64,000 nt of DNA, taken from the NCBI RefSeq assembly GCF_000247645.1, contig NZ_AHWA01000002.1, forward strand, positions 496,001 to 560,000, given 5' to 3'. Position numbers and translations under genes: made by a program. Under the pieces are notes generated by a model. That model was not told the DNA's origin. It did no database searches and saw nothing but the letters and a program-made list of their open reading frames with translations. This stretch comes from Salinibacterium sp. PAMC 21357. Lineage in GTDB: Bacteria; Actinomycetota; Actinomycetes; Actinomycetales; Microbacteriaceae. Every line of letters begins with the position of its first letter. Positions within the stretch are counted from its first letter, which is position 1. Below are positions 1 through 7,692 of the stretch, one piece after another.

Positions 1-1889
1 CTCGCGATCCATGCGTTGCAACACTCCAAGGAGCTCTCTTTTTTGGCGCAAAAGATCGCGTTCGACCAAATCAGTAGTCACCTGAACGCAGTAGACCGGG
101 ATGCGTTCTTCACGCTCCGGAATCGGCGCGACGCTCAGCTGCTTCACGAAAGTAGAGAACGACTGCGGCACCTCGTCGGCTACGGCAGAGGCCCACCCCG
201 GCAACAGCGCACGCTCAACAAGCGAAGCGACAGCATCCCGCACTACAGCGAGAGTGTTGTCGGCAAAGGAAATTGCGTGAGCTTGCGGATGAGCTCATCC
301 CCGACGACATCCGGATGCTGCAGCACAGCCATGAGAGCATCTCTCTCTAGGCGCGTCGAGGCGTCGGTCTTCAAGTCCATGATCGACGGACCCTGCTCGG
401 GCGCGCGATCCGGTGCGGCGTTCGCCCCGCCGTTGTCACGGGTACGGTTGCCGTCGACGTCAGAAGTCGAACGCGACCCTGCTAATCCTCGCGCAGAGTC
501 AGCGCCTGCGCCTGCGCCTGAAGATGCTGCGCCTGATGCCGGTGCAGCACTGGGAGCTTGGCGCTTTGCCGCGGTCACCGCGCTCTGCACCTCATTCGGC
601 TCCATCCCGAGCCACCCGGCGACACTGCGCACATAGCCGATCCCCAACGCCTGATCCCGGATGCCCGCAACGACAGGTGCCGCAGCGCGAAGCGCCGCCA
701 CCCGGCCTTCAACAGTTTCTAGATCATGCACCGCCAACTCACGGCGAATCTTGAACTCAAACATGGGCTTGCGAGTGCTCACAAGACGACGAACCGCGCC
801 ATCACCCTTCTTCAAACGCAAGTCACACGGGTCGAGACCGTCAGATGCGACCGCAACGAAGGTTTGCGCAGCGAAACGATGCTCCTCGGCGAACGCACGG
901 TTCGCGGCTTTCTGACCCGCGTCATCCGGATCGAAGGTGAAGATCACTTCGCCAGTAGCCGTCGTGTCAGCGTTGTCGTAGTCGCCGATCATCCGACGAA
1001 CAATCTTGATGTGGTCGACACCGAACGCGGTGCCACACGTTGCAACAGCGGTCGTGACGCCGGCAAGGTGGCAGGCCATGACATCCGTGTAGCCCTCGAC
1101 AACGACGATCTGCTTGCCGCGCGAAATGTCCTTCTTGGCAAGATCAAGGCCATAGAGAACTTGGCTCTTGTGATAAACCGGCGTCTCGGGAGTATTCAGG
1201 TATTTGGGGCCCTTGTCGTCGTCAAGCAGGCGACGAGCACCGAAGCCCAAAGTTTGACCCGTAACATCGCGGATCGGCCACACCAGACGCCCACGGAAGC
1301 GATCGTAATAGTCGCCACGTTCGCCCTTGCCAATGAGGCCAGCAATCACCAGCTCATCGGACGTGAAACCTAAAGTATTGAGGTGCTTCGTGAGCACACC
1401 ACCGCGCGGTGCGAAACCAATGCCAAAGCGCTCGGCCGCCGACTGATCGAAACCGCGCTCCCCCAAGAAACTGCGACCGGGAGCCGCCTCGGGAGTCGAA
1501 AGTTGCGCAACAAAAAACTCGGCTGCAGCCTGATTAGCCGCGAGAATGCGGGCGCGATTGCCGTGATCGGTTGCCGCACCGCCGTCCTCATAATGCAGTT
1601 CGTAGCTGATGCGGCCCGCGAGGCGCTCAACGGCTTCGGAAAACGAGACGTGGTCCATTCGCTGCAGGAACGTGAAGACGTCGCCACCTTCACCGCATCC
1701 GAAGCAGTGGTAGAAACCGACCTGCGGGCGCACGTGAAAGCTGGGACTGCGCTCTTCATGAAACGGGCACAAGCCCTTCATCGAGCCGGAACCTGCGCTC
1801 TTGAGAGTGACGTAGTCGCCCACAATGTCAGCGAGGTTCGTGCGCGAACGCACCTCGTCGATATCGCTTCGTTTGATCAGGCCAGCCAC
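1..1889 (-). CDS. dnaG: DNA primase DnaG, frameshifted and cut by the window edge
   Basis: DnaG makes the RNA primers for replication. From the GTG at 1889 the protein shows the CHC2 zinc finger (C41, H44, C62, C65), the primase core, and a TOPRIM domain with VVVEGYTDV near residue 265 and DPDDAG further on. The first frame stops at 243 after an abnormal tail (FPLPTTLSL). The next frame, from about 276 to base 1, encodes the expected continuation (AISFADNTLAVVRDAV onwards, reaching LLGVLQRMDRE at the edge), which is the helicase-binding C-terminal region. One base is therefore missing near 274-278; adding a G to give ACG-GCA restores one frame. The gene starts 32 nt after dgt. A GTG at 1946 is possible, but it adds an uncharacteristic N-terminus overlapping dgt. 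Because the gene is essential, a sequence error is more likely than a real lesion. Confidence 0.9.
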
Positions 1890-1921
1890 AATCGTAATTG
1901 TAGGCTCACCGGGGTGAGACT

Positions 1922-3166
1922 CTAGCCAACCAGACGTGAATGCCACGCCATTGCGGACTGATCGGTGAGGCTAGCCACCTGATCTACTACTGCCCGCTTG
2001 CGTTGGTGATCGTTCTCAGCGCAATTCCAATCGGCCGTGAACCCAGAATCAAGGTTGCTGGGGCCAGTCCACAGCAGCACATCGGCAAGCTCAGTGAGCA
2101 CATCGCGCTGCTGCTGGTAGATGGGGCGGCGCGCGTTCGTCGACATGACGAAGGCAGCAACGATGCCTTTGAGCACGGCGATCTCGGCCTGGATTTCAGC
2201 CGGAATTACGAGGCTTCCGCCAAAGCGCGCGAGAGCATCAGTGGGGTGAGCTTCGCGCGTGGCCTGCACCGCTGCTCCCGCAAAGCGACCAATGAGTTGG
2301 CTGGTGAGGTTCTTGAGGCGACCGTGGGCGGCACGACTGCCATCCCACTGATCAATCCACGGGTCGAGAAGGTCAAGGCGGTCAAAGGCCGCAATGAGTT
2401 CGTCGTGCGTGAACTCGCCGCCGATCCACTCAAACATCGACTTCACGAGATCATCGTGGTTGACGCGGGCGCCGAGCGCGGTGACATCAATAAAGTCACC
2501 GACGATCGCGTCTTCGAAATCGTGCACCGAATAGGCGATGTCGTCAGAGAGATCCATCACTTGCGCTTCGATGCAGCGCTGGCGGTCAGGAGCACCAGCG
2601 CGAAGCCACTCAAAAGCTGCCGTGTCATCGTCGAAGAAGCCATACTTGCTGCGACCGCTCGGGTCCGGAATGCCTTGGGCGCTCGGCCACGGGTACTTGG
2701 TACTGGCGTCCAAGCTCGCGCGGGTGAGGTTGAGACCGTAGCTCTTACCGTCAGGCCCGAAAACCTTCGGCTCGATTCGAGTCAGCAGACGCAACGTCTG
2801 GGCATTGCCCTCGAAGCCGCCAATGTCATCCGCCCACTCATTCAGCGCCCGCTCACCATTGTGCCCAAAAGGCGGATGCCCTAGATCGTGCGAAAGACAT
2901 GCGGTGTCGACAACATCCGGGTCGAGCCCGAGGCTGTCAGCGAGCTCGCGGCCCACCTGAGCGACCTCGAGCGAATGAGTGAGACGGTTGCGGGCAAAAT
3001 CAGTGCCCATCGTGGGACTCAAGACTTGAGTCTTGGCGGCTAGGCGACGCAGGGCGCTCGAGTGAAGCACCCGTGCCCGGTCGCGCGCAAAATCGCTACG
3101 GCGACTCGAGTGCTGCTCGGGGAACCAACGCTCAGCGTCAGCCTCGGTATAGCCCTTAACCGCCAC
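1922..3166 (-). CDS. dgt: Deoxyguanosinetriphosphate triphosphohydrolase-like protein
   Basis: An HD-superfamily dNTP triphosphohydrolase that cleaves dNTPs to nucleoside and tripolyphosphate. The protein has 414 residues from a GTG start. The metal-binding HD signature is visible: the RLTHSLEVAQ helix with H64, then H93-D94 in SHDLGHPPFGHNGE. The N-terminal SDFARDRARVLHSSALRRL segment is typical of the family. The start overlaps the end of dusB by 11 nt, and dnaG follows 32 nt downstream, so dusB-dgt-dnaG look co-transcribed, an arrangement common in Micrococcales. Substrate preference (dGTP or general dNTP) cannot be read from the sequence. Confidence 0.93.
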   Translation of the reverse strand: MAVKGYTEADAERWFPEQHSSRRSDFARDRARVLHSSALRRLAAKTQVLSPTMGTDFARNRLTHSLEVAQVGRELADSLGLDPDVVDTACLSHDLGHPPFGHNGERALNEWADDIGGFEGNAQTLRLLTRIEPKVFGPDGKSYGLNLTRASLDASTKYPWPSAQGIPDPSGRSKYGFFDDDTAAFEWLRAGAPDRQRCIEAQVMDLSDDIAYSVHDFEDAIVGDFIDVTALGARVNHDDLVKSMFEWIGGEFTHDELIAAFDRLDLLDPWIDQWDGSRAAHGRLKNLTSQLIGRFAGAAVQATREAHPTDALARFGGSLVIPAEIQAEIAVLKGIVAAFVMSTNARRPIYQQQRDVLTELADVLLWTGPSNLDSGFTADWNCAENDHQRKRAVVDQVASLTDQSAMAWHSRLVG

Positions 3167-4322
3167 TGGTGCTCAATTCTGCTTGGTTGAGTTCGCTTCG
3201 GTGAGTCTCGTGCAGTTCGCGGCTATCGAGCCAGCCCTGCGGAAGTGATGGCTTCTTGGGGGTACCCGCGCGACCGCGCTGGCCCTCAGCATCGGCACCC
3301 GGGTACTGCTGCGCCCAATCAAGCTGCGCCAGCAATTCGTCGAGCTGCGCCAGATCGTGCACCGTCGCCATCGCCGCACGCAATTCGCCACCCACCGAAT
3401 AGCCCTTGAAGTACCAGGCAACATGCTTGCGGATGTCTCGGCACGCACGATCTTCATCGCCGAAGAATTCCACCAGGAGTTCAGCATGACGCTTAAACGC
3501 GATCGCGACTTCGCCGAGTGTCGGCTCTGCCTTGAGTGTCTCACCACGGAAAGCGGCAGCGAGGTCACCGAAAAGCCACGGGCGACCGAGGCAACCACGC
3601 CCAACAACGACGCCATCGCATCCGGTCTCATCGACCATGCGCAGCGCATCGGCGGCACTCCAAATATCACCATTGCCGAGAATCGGGGTGTCAGTGATGG
3701 TGTTCTTAAGCTTTTCGATGGCGGACCAGTCTGCGTGCCCCGAGTAGAACTCGGCAGCCGTGCGGGCGTGCAGCGCGATGCTCGCAACACCGGCACCCGC
3801 ACCGACGCGGGCAGCCTCGAGGTAGGTCAAATGATCGGAATCGATACCCTTGCGCATTTTGATCGTCAGCGGAACATCGCCGGCAGCCTTCACCGCGCCC
3901 TCAACGATGTCGCGGAACAAATCGATCTTCCACGGGAGCGCCGCTCCCCCACCCTTGCGAGTGACCTTAGGAACGGGGCATCCGAAATTCAAGTCAATGT
4001 GGTCGGCACGATCCTCAGCCACCAACATCGTGACCGCTTCACGCACCGTCTTCGGGTCAACGCCATAAAGCTGGATGCTGCGCGTCGTCTCCGACTCATG
4101 ATGCGTAATGAGGCGCATGCTCTCGGGCGTGCGCTCCACCAGAGCGCGGCTCGTGATCATCTCACTGACGTACAGCCCCGCACCGTATTCGCGGCAGAGC
4201 CGGCGAAAAGCAGTGTTCGTGATGCCAGCCATCGGCGCCAAAACAACCGGAACATCGAGGTCGAGGTTGCCGATTGAGAGCTGTGGCGCGACACGCGGGT
4301 CGGCAGGGGCAAGAATAGTCAC
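3156..4322 (-). CDS. dusB: tRNA-dihydrouridine synthase DusB family
   Basis: A flavoenzyme that reduces uridine to dihydrouridine in the tRNA D-loop. The FMN TIM-barrel motifs are in order: LAPMAGITNTAFRRLCREYG near the N-terminus, DLNFGCPVPKVTRKGGGAAL with the catalytic cysteine, TIKMRKGID, LHARTAAEFYSGHADW, GNGDIWSA, and VVVGRGCLGRPWLF for phosphate binding. I chose the GTG at 4322, which gives VTILAPADPRVAPQL; a further upstream start adds a non-conserved leader. The end overlaps the dgt start by 11 nt. A divergent ybaK-like gene begins 58 nt upstream, so both promoters must lie in a short shared region. Confidence 0.93.
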   Translation of the reverse strand: MTILAPADPRVAPQLSIGNLDLDVPVVLAPMAGITNTAFRRLCREYGAGLYVSEMITSRALVERTPESMRLITHHESETTRSIQLYGVDPKTVREAVTMLVAEDRADHIDLNFGCPVPKVTRKGGGAALPWKIDLFRDIVEGAVKAAGDVPLTIKMRKGIDSDHLTYLEAARVGAGAGVASIALHARTAAEFYSGHADWSAIEKLKNTITDTPILGNGDIWSAADALRMVDETGCDGVVVGRGCLGRPWLFGDLAAAFRGETLKAEPTLGEVAIAFKRHAELLVEFFGDEDRACRDIRKHVAWYFKGYSVGGELRAAMATVHDLAQLDELLAQLDWAQQYPGADAEGQRGRAGTPKKPSLPQGWLDSRELHETHRSELNQAELSTSGG

Positions 4323-4379
4323 AGAGCAATTGTCCCACGGCGCGCCTGAACCGGTGCCGCACACCCCGGAAGGCCGCGA

Positions 4380-4859
4380 ATGACGTCAGGAACCAACCGT
4401 GTGCGCGACGATGCCGAACGCCGCGGCATCCCGATCGAAATCGTCGAACGCGCACCAGCGACCTCGCTCGAACACGCCGCCGAACTGCTCGGCATCACCC
4501 CCGCCGAGATCGTGAAATCACTCGTCGTCAAGCGCAGCGATGGCAACTACCTCTTTGCCCTCGTGCCCGGCGACCGCCAAATCTCGTGGCCCAAACTGCG
4601 CGCCGTCGTCGGCGTCAATAAGTTGCGGATGCCCGAAGCCGGCCTAGCCCTCGACGCCACCGGCTTTGCGCGCGGCACCATCACCCCCCTTGGCAGCAGC
4701 ACCGCCTGGCCCGTCTTTGCCGACGAACGCATCGCCGGCAAGCGTGTCTCGATGGGCTCAGGAGACCACGGCTACACCGCGTGGGTTCACACCGACGACC
4801 TCATCCGCGGACTCGACGCAACCGTCGCCGACATCACCACCGAAACAGGAACCGACTAA
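4380..4859 (+). CDS. YbaK/EbsC-family aminoacyl-tRNA deacylase
   Basis: A 159-residue single-domain YbaK/ProX-type protein, a family that hydrolyses mischarged tRNAs such as Cys-tRNA(Pro). Family hallmarks are visible: TSLEHAAELLGITPAEIVKSLVVK, the ALVPGDRQISWPKLRAVVG strand-helix with the family lysine position, and a C-terminal GSGDHGYTAWVHTDDLIRGLDA. The ATG at 4380 is the first in-frame start. The stop overlaps the next gene's ATG (TAATG), so the two are translationally coupled. Exact tRNA specificity cannot be decided. Confidence 0.88.
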   Translation: MTSGTNRVRDDAERRGIPIEIVERAPATSLEHAAELLGITPAEIVKSLVVKRSDGNYLFALVPGDRQISWPKLRAVVGVNKLRMPEAGLALDATGFARGTITPLGSSTAWPVFADERIAGKRVSMGSGDHGYTAWVHTDDLIRGLDATVADITTETGTD

Positions 4860-5299
4860 TGGCACTCGACGAACACCCCAACGTGTTTCGCTTCGAAGGC
4901 CGAAGCTGGGTAAGTCAATCGCCGCGCGACGAAGCACTCGAGCAGCTACGCGCCCAGCGAGCCTGGGATGCCGCGAATGCAAAACTCCAGCGCTGGTGGG
5001 TCGCCATCACCATCGGCGCCATCGCAGGCGTCGCCGTCACGCTGGCACTCGGCACGGCAGCAGACGCAGATCCGACCGGATACCTCCTGCTGCTTCCCCT
5101 CGGATTCGGCGCAGGAGCCATTCTGGGCGCGTTGATCAATAAACGATTCAATGCCCGCGACGGCCAACACGAATCGTTGCCCGAACGACCAACAACGGTC
5201 GCGCTAACTCAAGTGCCATCGCGAGTAGCCAAAGCAGCCCCGCCCTACGCGACCGCGACAGAAATCATCGAATGGTCAAACCGCGGATTCGTCGGCTAA
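4859..5299 (+). CDS. Small membrane protein of unknown function
   Basis: A 146-residue protein whose ATG overlaps the stop of the YbaK-like gene. The N-terminal ~45 residues are soluble and charged (ALDEHPNVFRFEGRSWVSQSPRDEALEQLRAQ). Two hydrophobic segments follow, WWVAITIGAIAGVAVTLALG and YLLLLPLGFGAGAILGALI. A polar tail follows that ends IEWSNRGFVG. I do not recognise a named family. The likely topology is a two-pass inner-membrane protein. Co-expression with the deacylase is inferred from the TAATG overlap. Confidence 0.75.
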   Translation: MALDEHPNVFRFEGRSWVSQSPRDEALEQLRAQRAWDAANAKLQRWWVAITIGAIAGVAVTLALGTAADADPTGYLLLLPLGFGAGAILGALINKRFNARDGQHESLPERPTTVALTQVPSRVAKAAPPYATATEIIEWSNRGFVG

Positions 5300-5314
5300 C
5301 GAGCATTTGTTTAG

Positions 5315-5464
5315 CTAAACGAGTCCCTCGTCGATTTGACGATTAACTAGTGCTTGCGAACGGTGATCGTCGACGATGCACGCATCGCCTTCACACGCTA
5401 CTGCGTTCGGGTCGCCGAGCTGCTGAAGGGCAAAAGTCGGGAGGGGCTTCGTTGCGGCATCCAT
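5315..5464 (-). other. In-frame tail downstream of the frnE stop codon
   Basis: Directly after the TAA of the FrnE-type gene, and in the same frame, an open stretch begins CCC-ATG and encodes about 49 residues, ending at TAG (5315-5317). It contains ALQQLGDPNAVACEGDAC followed by IVDDH. A short C-terminal tail with a Cys-x(n)-Cys pair is what I expect at the end of many actinobacterial FrnE proteins. It is therefore either the original C-terminus cut off by a stop codon, a readthrough extension, or a small separate ORF starting at the ATG at 5464. No ribosome binding site is visible for the last option. Confidence 0.45.
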
Positions 5465-5467
5465 GGG

Positions 5468-6163
5468 TTAGACGTCTCTTTCGGTAAGTACTTGTGTGAG
5501 TACGTTAGCGAACGTTTCGCTTTCCTGCGCGCCCGAAACCCCATACTTGCCATCAATCACGAAGAATGGCACACCCTGGATGCCGTATTGCATGGCTTGT
5601 TCCATGTCAGCCTTCACAGCGGGGAGATACTCACTCGACTCAAGAACGCGCACCACTTCGGCGCGGTCGAAGCCAATAGAGGCCGCGATATCAGCGAGAT
5701 CCTCGATGCGACCAACATGCTCAGTCTTAATGAAATAGGCGTCGAGAAGACGCTCCTTCATCTCAAGCTGACGACCGTGAGCCTTCGCGAAATGCAACAA
5801 TTCGTGCGCCTTCACCGTGTTCGTCTGGTGGATGTGCTCGTAGTCGTAGTCAAGACCGAGAGTCGTCGCGATGTCCGTCACCCGAGTTAGCATCTCTTCG
5901 ACCTGCGGCAACGGCAAGCCCTTACTCTCGCTCAAAAATTGAATAGGCGTGCCCTCGTATTCGACCGGAGTATCGGGAGCCAGCTCAAACGAGTGATACT
6001 CGATCTCCACCGGAATTCCAGAGGTCTCCACCGCGGCCTCAAAACGTCGCTTTCCGATGTAGCACCAGGGGCACTGAACATCAGACCAGATGTCGACTTT
6101 TACGGGCTCGGGCGCGGAAATTGCTGCTGCGTTATTCACCTCAAGGTCAACGCTCTGCAGCAC
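5468..6163 (-). CDS. DsbA-family oxidoreductase, FrnE type
   Basis: A thioredoxin-fold protein of the FrnE/2-hydroxychromene-2-carboxylate isomerase-like DsbA group. The active-site motif is in VDIWSDVQCPWCYIGKRRFE (CPWC). The helical insertion and the cis-proline loop GIQGVPFFVIDGKYGVSGAQ are present. No signal peptide is seen, so it is probably cytoplasmic. The start is uncertain: GTG at 6163, or GTG at 6139 giving VNNAAAISAPEPVKV; neither has a good ribosome binding site. Immediately upstream is a long CCTC/CCTT array. The coding frame continues past the TAA at 5468-5470 with a Cys-containing tail. Confidence 0.88.
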   Translation of the reverse strand: MLQSVDLEVNNAAAISAPEPVKVDIWSDVQCPWCYIGKRRFEAAVETSGIPVEIEYHSFELAPDTPVEYEGTPIQFLSESKGLPLPQVEEMLTRVTDIATTLGLDYDYEHIHQTNTVKAHELLHFAKAHGRQLEMKERLLDAYFIKTEHVGRIEDLADIAASIGFDRAEVVRVLESSEYLPAVKADMEQAMQYGIQGVPFFVIDGKYGVSGAQESETFANVLTQVLTERDV

Positions 6164-6214
6164 GAGGTATTCCCGCTCTGCTCCTTTCCTCCTTCGTCGC
6201 TCTCGCTCTTAGCT

Positions 6215-6298
6215 CCTCCCTTCCTCCCTTCCTCCCTTCCTCCCTTCCTCCCTTCCTCCCTTCCTCCCTTCCTTCCTTCCTTCCTTCCTTCCTTCCTC
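6215..6298. repeat. Simple-sequence array, (CCTCCCTT)7 then (CCTT)6
   Basis: Seven exact copies of the octamer CCTCCCTT run from 6215 to 6270. Six copies of the tetramer CCTT follow from 6271 to 6294 and lead straight into CCTC-GGAAATTC, the left arm of the inverted-repeat element. On the minus strand it is a pure-purine tract just upstream of frnE. Arrays of this kind change copy number by slippage. The octamer may be a fusion of CCTC and CCTT tetramers. Confidence 0.95.
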
Positions 6299-6387
6299 GG
6301 AAATTCAGGAAATCTGGTTCGGATCGCGGACAGCACCCGACTATTCGGGCGAGTTGCAACTCATCCCGACGGATTTCCTGAATTTCC
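6295..6387. repeat. Inverted-repeat element, copy A
   Basis: The left arm GGAAATTCAGGAAATC (6299-6314), preceded by CCTC, and the right arm GATTTCCTGAATTTCC (6372-6387) form a perfect 16-bp inverted repeat around a 57-bp centre. The centre contains smaller palindromes (CCCGA-CTAT-TCGGG and AGTTGCAACT). The right arm overlaps the last codons of the AbiEi/DUF559 gene. The same arms recur at 7346-7439 and 19741-19835 with unrelated centres. The structure resembles a MITE or REP-type element, but I do not recognise a described family. Confidence 0.85.
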
Positions 6388-7251
6388 AGATGTAGGCGGC
6401 GCGTGAGATGCCAATGCCATCTCCAGTGCTTGCAGAAACAAGTCCCACTGCGCGAAGATCATTTTTGCGCTCACGCTCATTGCGTGAAAACCAGCAATCG
6501 TGATCTCGATGCCCTTCAGGTGGTCTTCCTCGAAAGTGTGGGCGTGAAACTGCTTGCCGTTGATTTCGAGCCCGATAACACTGTCAATAACCAGATCGAT
6601 CCGCTTCGCTCCAACGGGGATTTGAATTTCAACGCGGTGGCCGGCACTCCTCAATCGCGTGCGGGTAAGGCTTTCCGGAAGGCTTTCGCAAGTACCGTCC
6701 ACCCACGACCTGATCCACCGCTTGCGCCGAGGCAGGCTGAGTATTAACAGCTCGAAGTCGAATTGGTCAATCTGTCCCGTGTACAAGGCCCAGTCAATGG
6801 CGGCAACTGCCGTTTCGAGAGATTCGTCGATGACAACTCTCCGAAGCGCTTCCGCCAGGCCGACGTGCCAACCAGATCCGCTCTCGTTTCTCGGCAATGG
6901 ATCCCAGTGCAGGCGCACACCAAGGCGTTGCCCAATTGGCTCTCTTCGGTTCCACTGGCTGCGGAGCCGTGCCGCGTTCTGCGATACCGAAACGTGAAGC
7001 GGATGCTCCCCTAAAACCCAGCCGCCCAAGTCACTGATCGCGGATATCCCAGTTAGACGCCCGCCGACGCGAACCGCCCTGACGCGCGGCGTTGTAACGT
7101 TCTCCGTTGTGTACCAACCTTGGCGCGCTCTCGCGACCAGCCCGTCTCTCACTGCCCGAGTTAAGTCCTCGTCCCGTGCACCTCTCGCGACAAGCTGACG
7201 TTTTTGCGCGAGACCGCCCAACTCACTGACTAGTTCCTGAATATCCGCCAC
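6361..7251 (-). CDS. AbiEi-type N-terminal domain with DUF559/Vsr-like nuclease C-terminus
   Basis: A 296-residue protein from a GTG at 7251. Residues ~1-60 (ELGGLAQKRQLVARGARDEDLTRAVRDGLVARARQGWYTT) resemble the winged-helix AbiEi antitoxin domain. The C-terminal third has the PD-(D/E)xK-like layout of DUF559/Vsr proteins: LRSAGHRVEIQIPVGAKRIDLVID, then IGLEINGKQFHAHTFEEDHLKGIEITIAGFH. Such two-domain proteins are multi-copy in Actinobacteria; their role is not established. No AbiEii toxin partner lies nearby. The last residues (SGNSGNPSG) are encoded by the right arm of repeat copy A. Codons 2-6 contain GGATATTCAGGAA, one mismatch from the arm core. The gene is bracketed by repeat copies A and B. 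Confidence 0.75.
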   Translation of the reverse strand: MADIQELVSELGGLAQKRQLVARGARDEDLTRAVRDGLVARARQGWYTTENVTTPRVRAVRVGGRLTGISAISDLGGWVLGEHPLHVSVSQNAARLRSQWNRREPIGQRLGVRLHWDPLPRNESGSGWHVGLAEALRRVVIDESLETAVAAIDWALYTGQIDQFDFELLILSLPRRKRWIRSWVDGTCESLPESLTRTRLRSAGHRVEIQIPVGAKRIDLVIDSVIGLEINGKQFHAHTFEEDHLKGIEITIAGFHAMSVSAKMIFAQWDLFLQALEMALASHAPPTSGNSGNPSG

Positions 7252-7345
7252 AACGACAACCCTGAGGTGACGTTCCGTATTCGAAAGGACGCCGTAAGGA
7301 TCAGTGGGGTTTGGCCGCGGTTTAGGGATGTGGAGTATGTGACGT

Positions 7346-7439
7346 CCTCGGAATTTCAGGAAAACTGCCAGAACGCTTACACGCTTGCCAGCATTTACAT
7401 AGGTCAGGCAGGAGGAGCGCTCGTTTTTCCTGAATTTCC
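7346..7439. repeat. Inverted-repeat element, copy B
   Basis: The left arm GGAATTTCAGGAAAA (7350-7364, preceded by CCTC) pairs with the right arm TTTTCCTGAATTTCC (7425-7439), with one mismatch, around a 60-bp centre. The orientation, judged by the CCTC prefix, is the same as in copies A and C. It lies about 95 bp upstream of the AbiEi/DUF559 start and is followed 10 bp later by a 15-bp minisatellite. Confidence 0.82.
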
Positions 7440-7449
7440 GCGGGATGGC

Positions 7450-7539
7450 GCGGAGCTCCGGGGTGCGGAGCTGCAGGGTGCGGAGCTGCAGGGTGCGGAG
7501 CTGCAGGGTGCGGAGCTGCAGGGTGCGGAGCTACGGGGT
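7450..7539. repeat. 15-bp tandem repeat, six units
   Basis: Six head-to-tail units of GCGGAGCTGCAGGGT occupy 7450-7539. The four central units are identical, and the outer ones (…CTCCGGGGT and …CTACGGGGT) are diverged, as expected when an array grows from its middle. A degenerate seventh unit follows to 7554. It starts 10 bp after the right arm of repeat copy B. The 15-bp period keeps a reading frame, but I see no credible gene here. Confidence 0.93.
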
Positions 7540-7600
7540 GCAGGGGCGCAGGGCAACAGGACAGGAGGGCCGCAGGGGCGCCCTGCCGCGGAAACAGAAA

Positions 7601-7625
7601 CGGACCCGGAACATGTCCGGGTCCG
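7601..7625 (-). terminator. Probable rho-independent terminator of glyS
   Basis: CGGACCCGGA (7601-7610) and TCCGGGTCCG (7616-7625) form a perfect 10-bp stem with a 5-nt loop. Read on the minus strand, it is followed by TTTCTGTTTCC, a weak U-rich tract. It sits 68 nt after the glyS stop. Confidence 0.7.
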
Positions 7626-7692
7626 CTTGCACCGCCACGTGACCACCTTTCGGCAGCCCGTGGACGGGTTAGGTGTTTCTTGGCGCGTTGCG

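Noticed and set aside
243-1946. dnaG starting at GTG 1946
   Set aside because: The extra 19 residues overlap dgt and are not like primase N-termini; GTG 1889 gives the conserved AGLIKRSDIDEV start.
5309-5320. Perfect 12-bp palindrome GTTTAGCTAAAC
   Set aside because: It lies at the ends of two genes, overlaps the stop of the FrnE tail frame, and a 12-bp palindrome of this kind can occur by chance; no link to a regulator.
6361-7251. Complete AbiE toxin-antitoxin system
   Set aside because: Only the AbiEi-like domain is present, fused to a nuclease-like domain; no AbiEii nucleotidyltransferase gene is adjacent.
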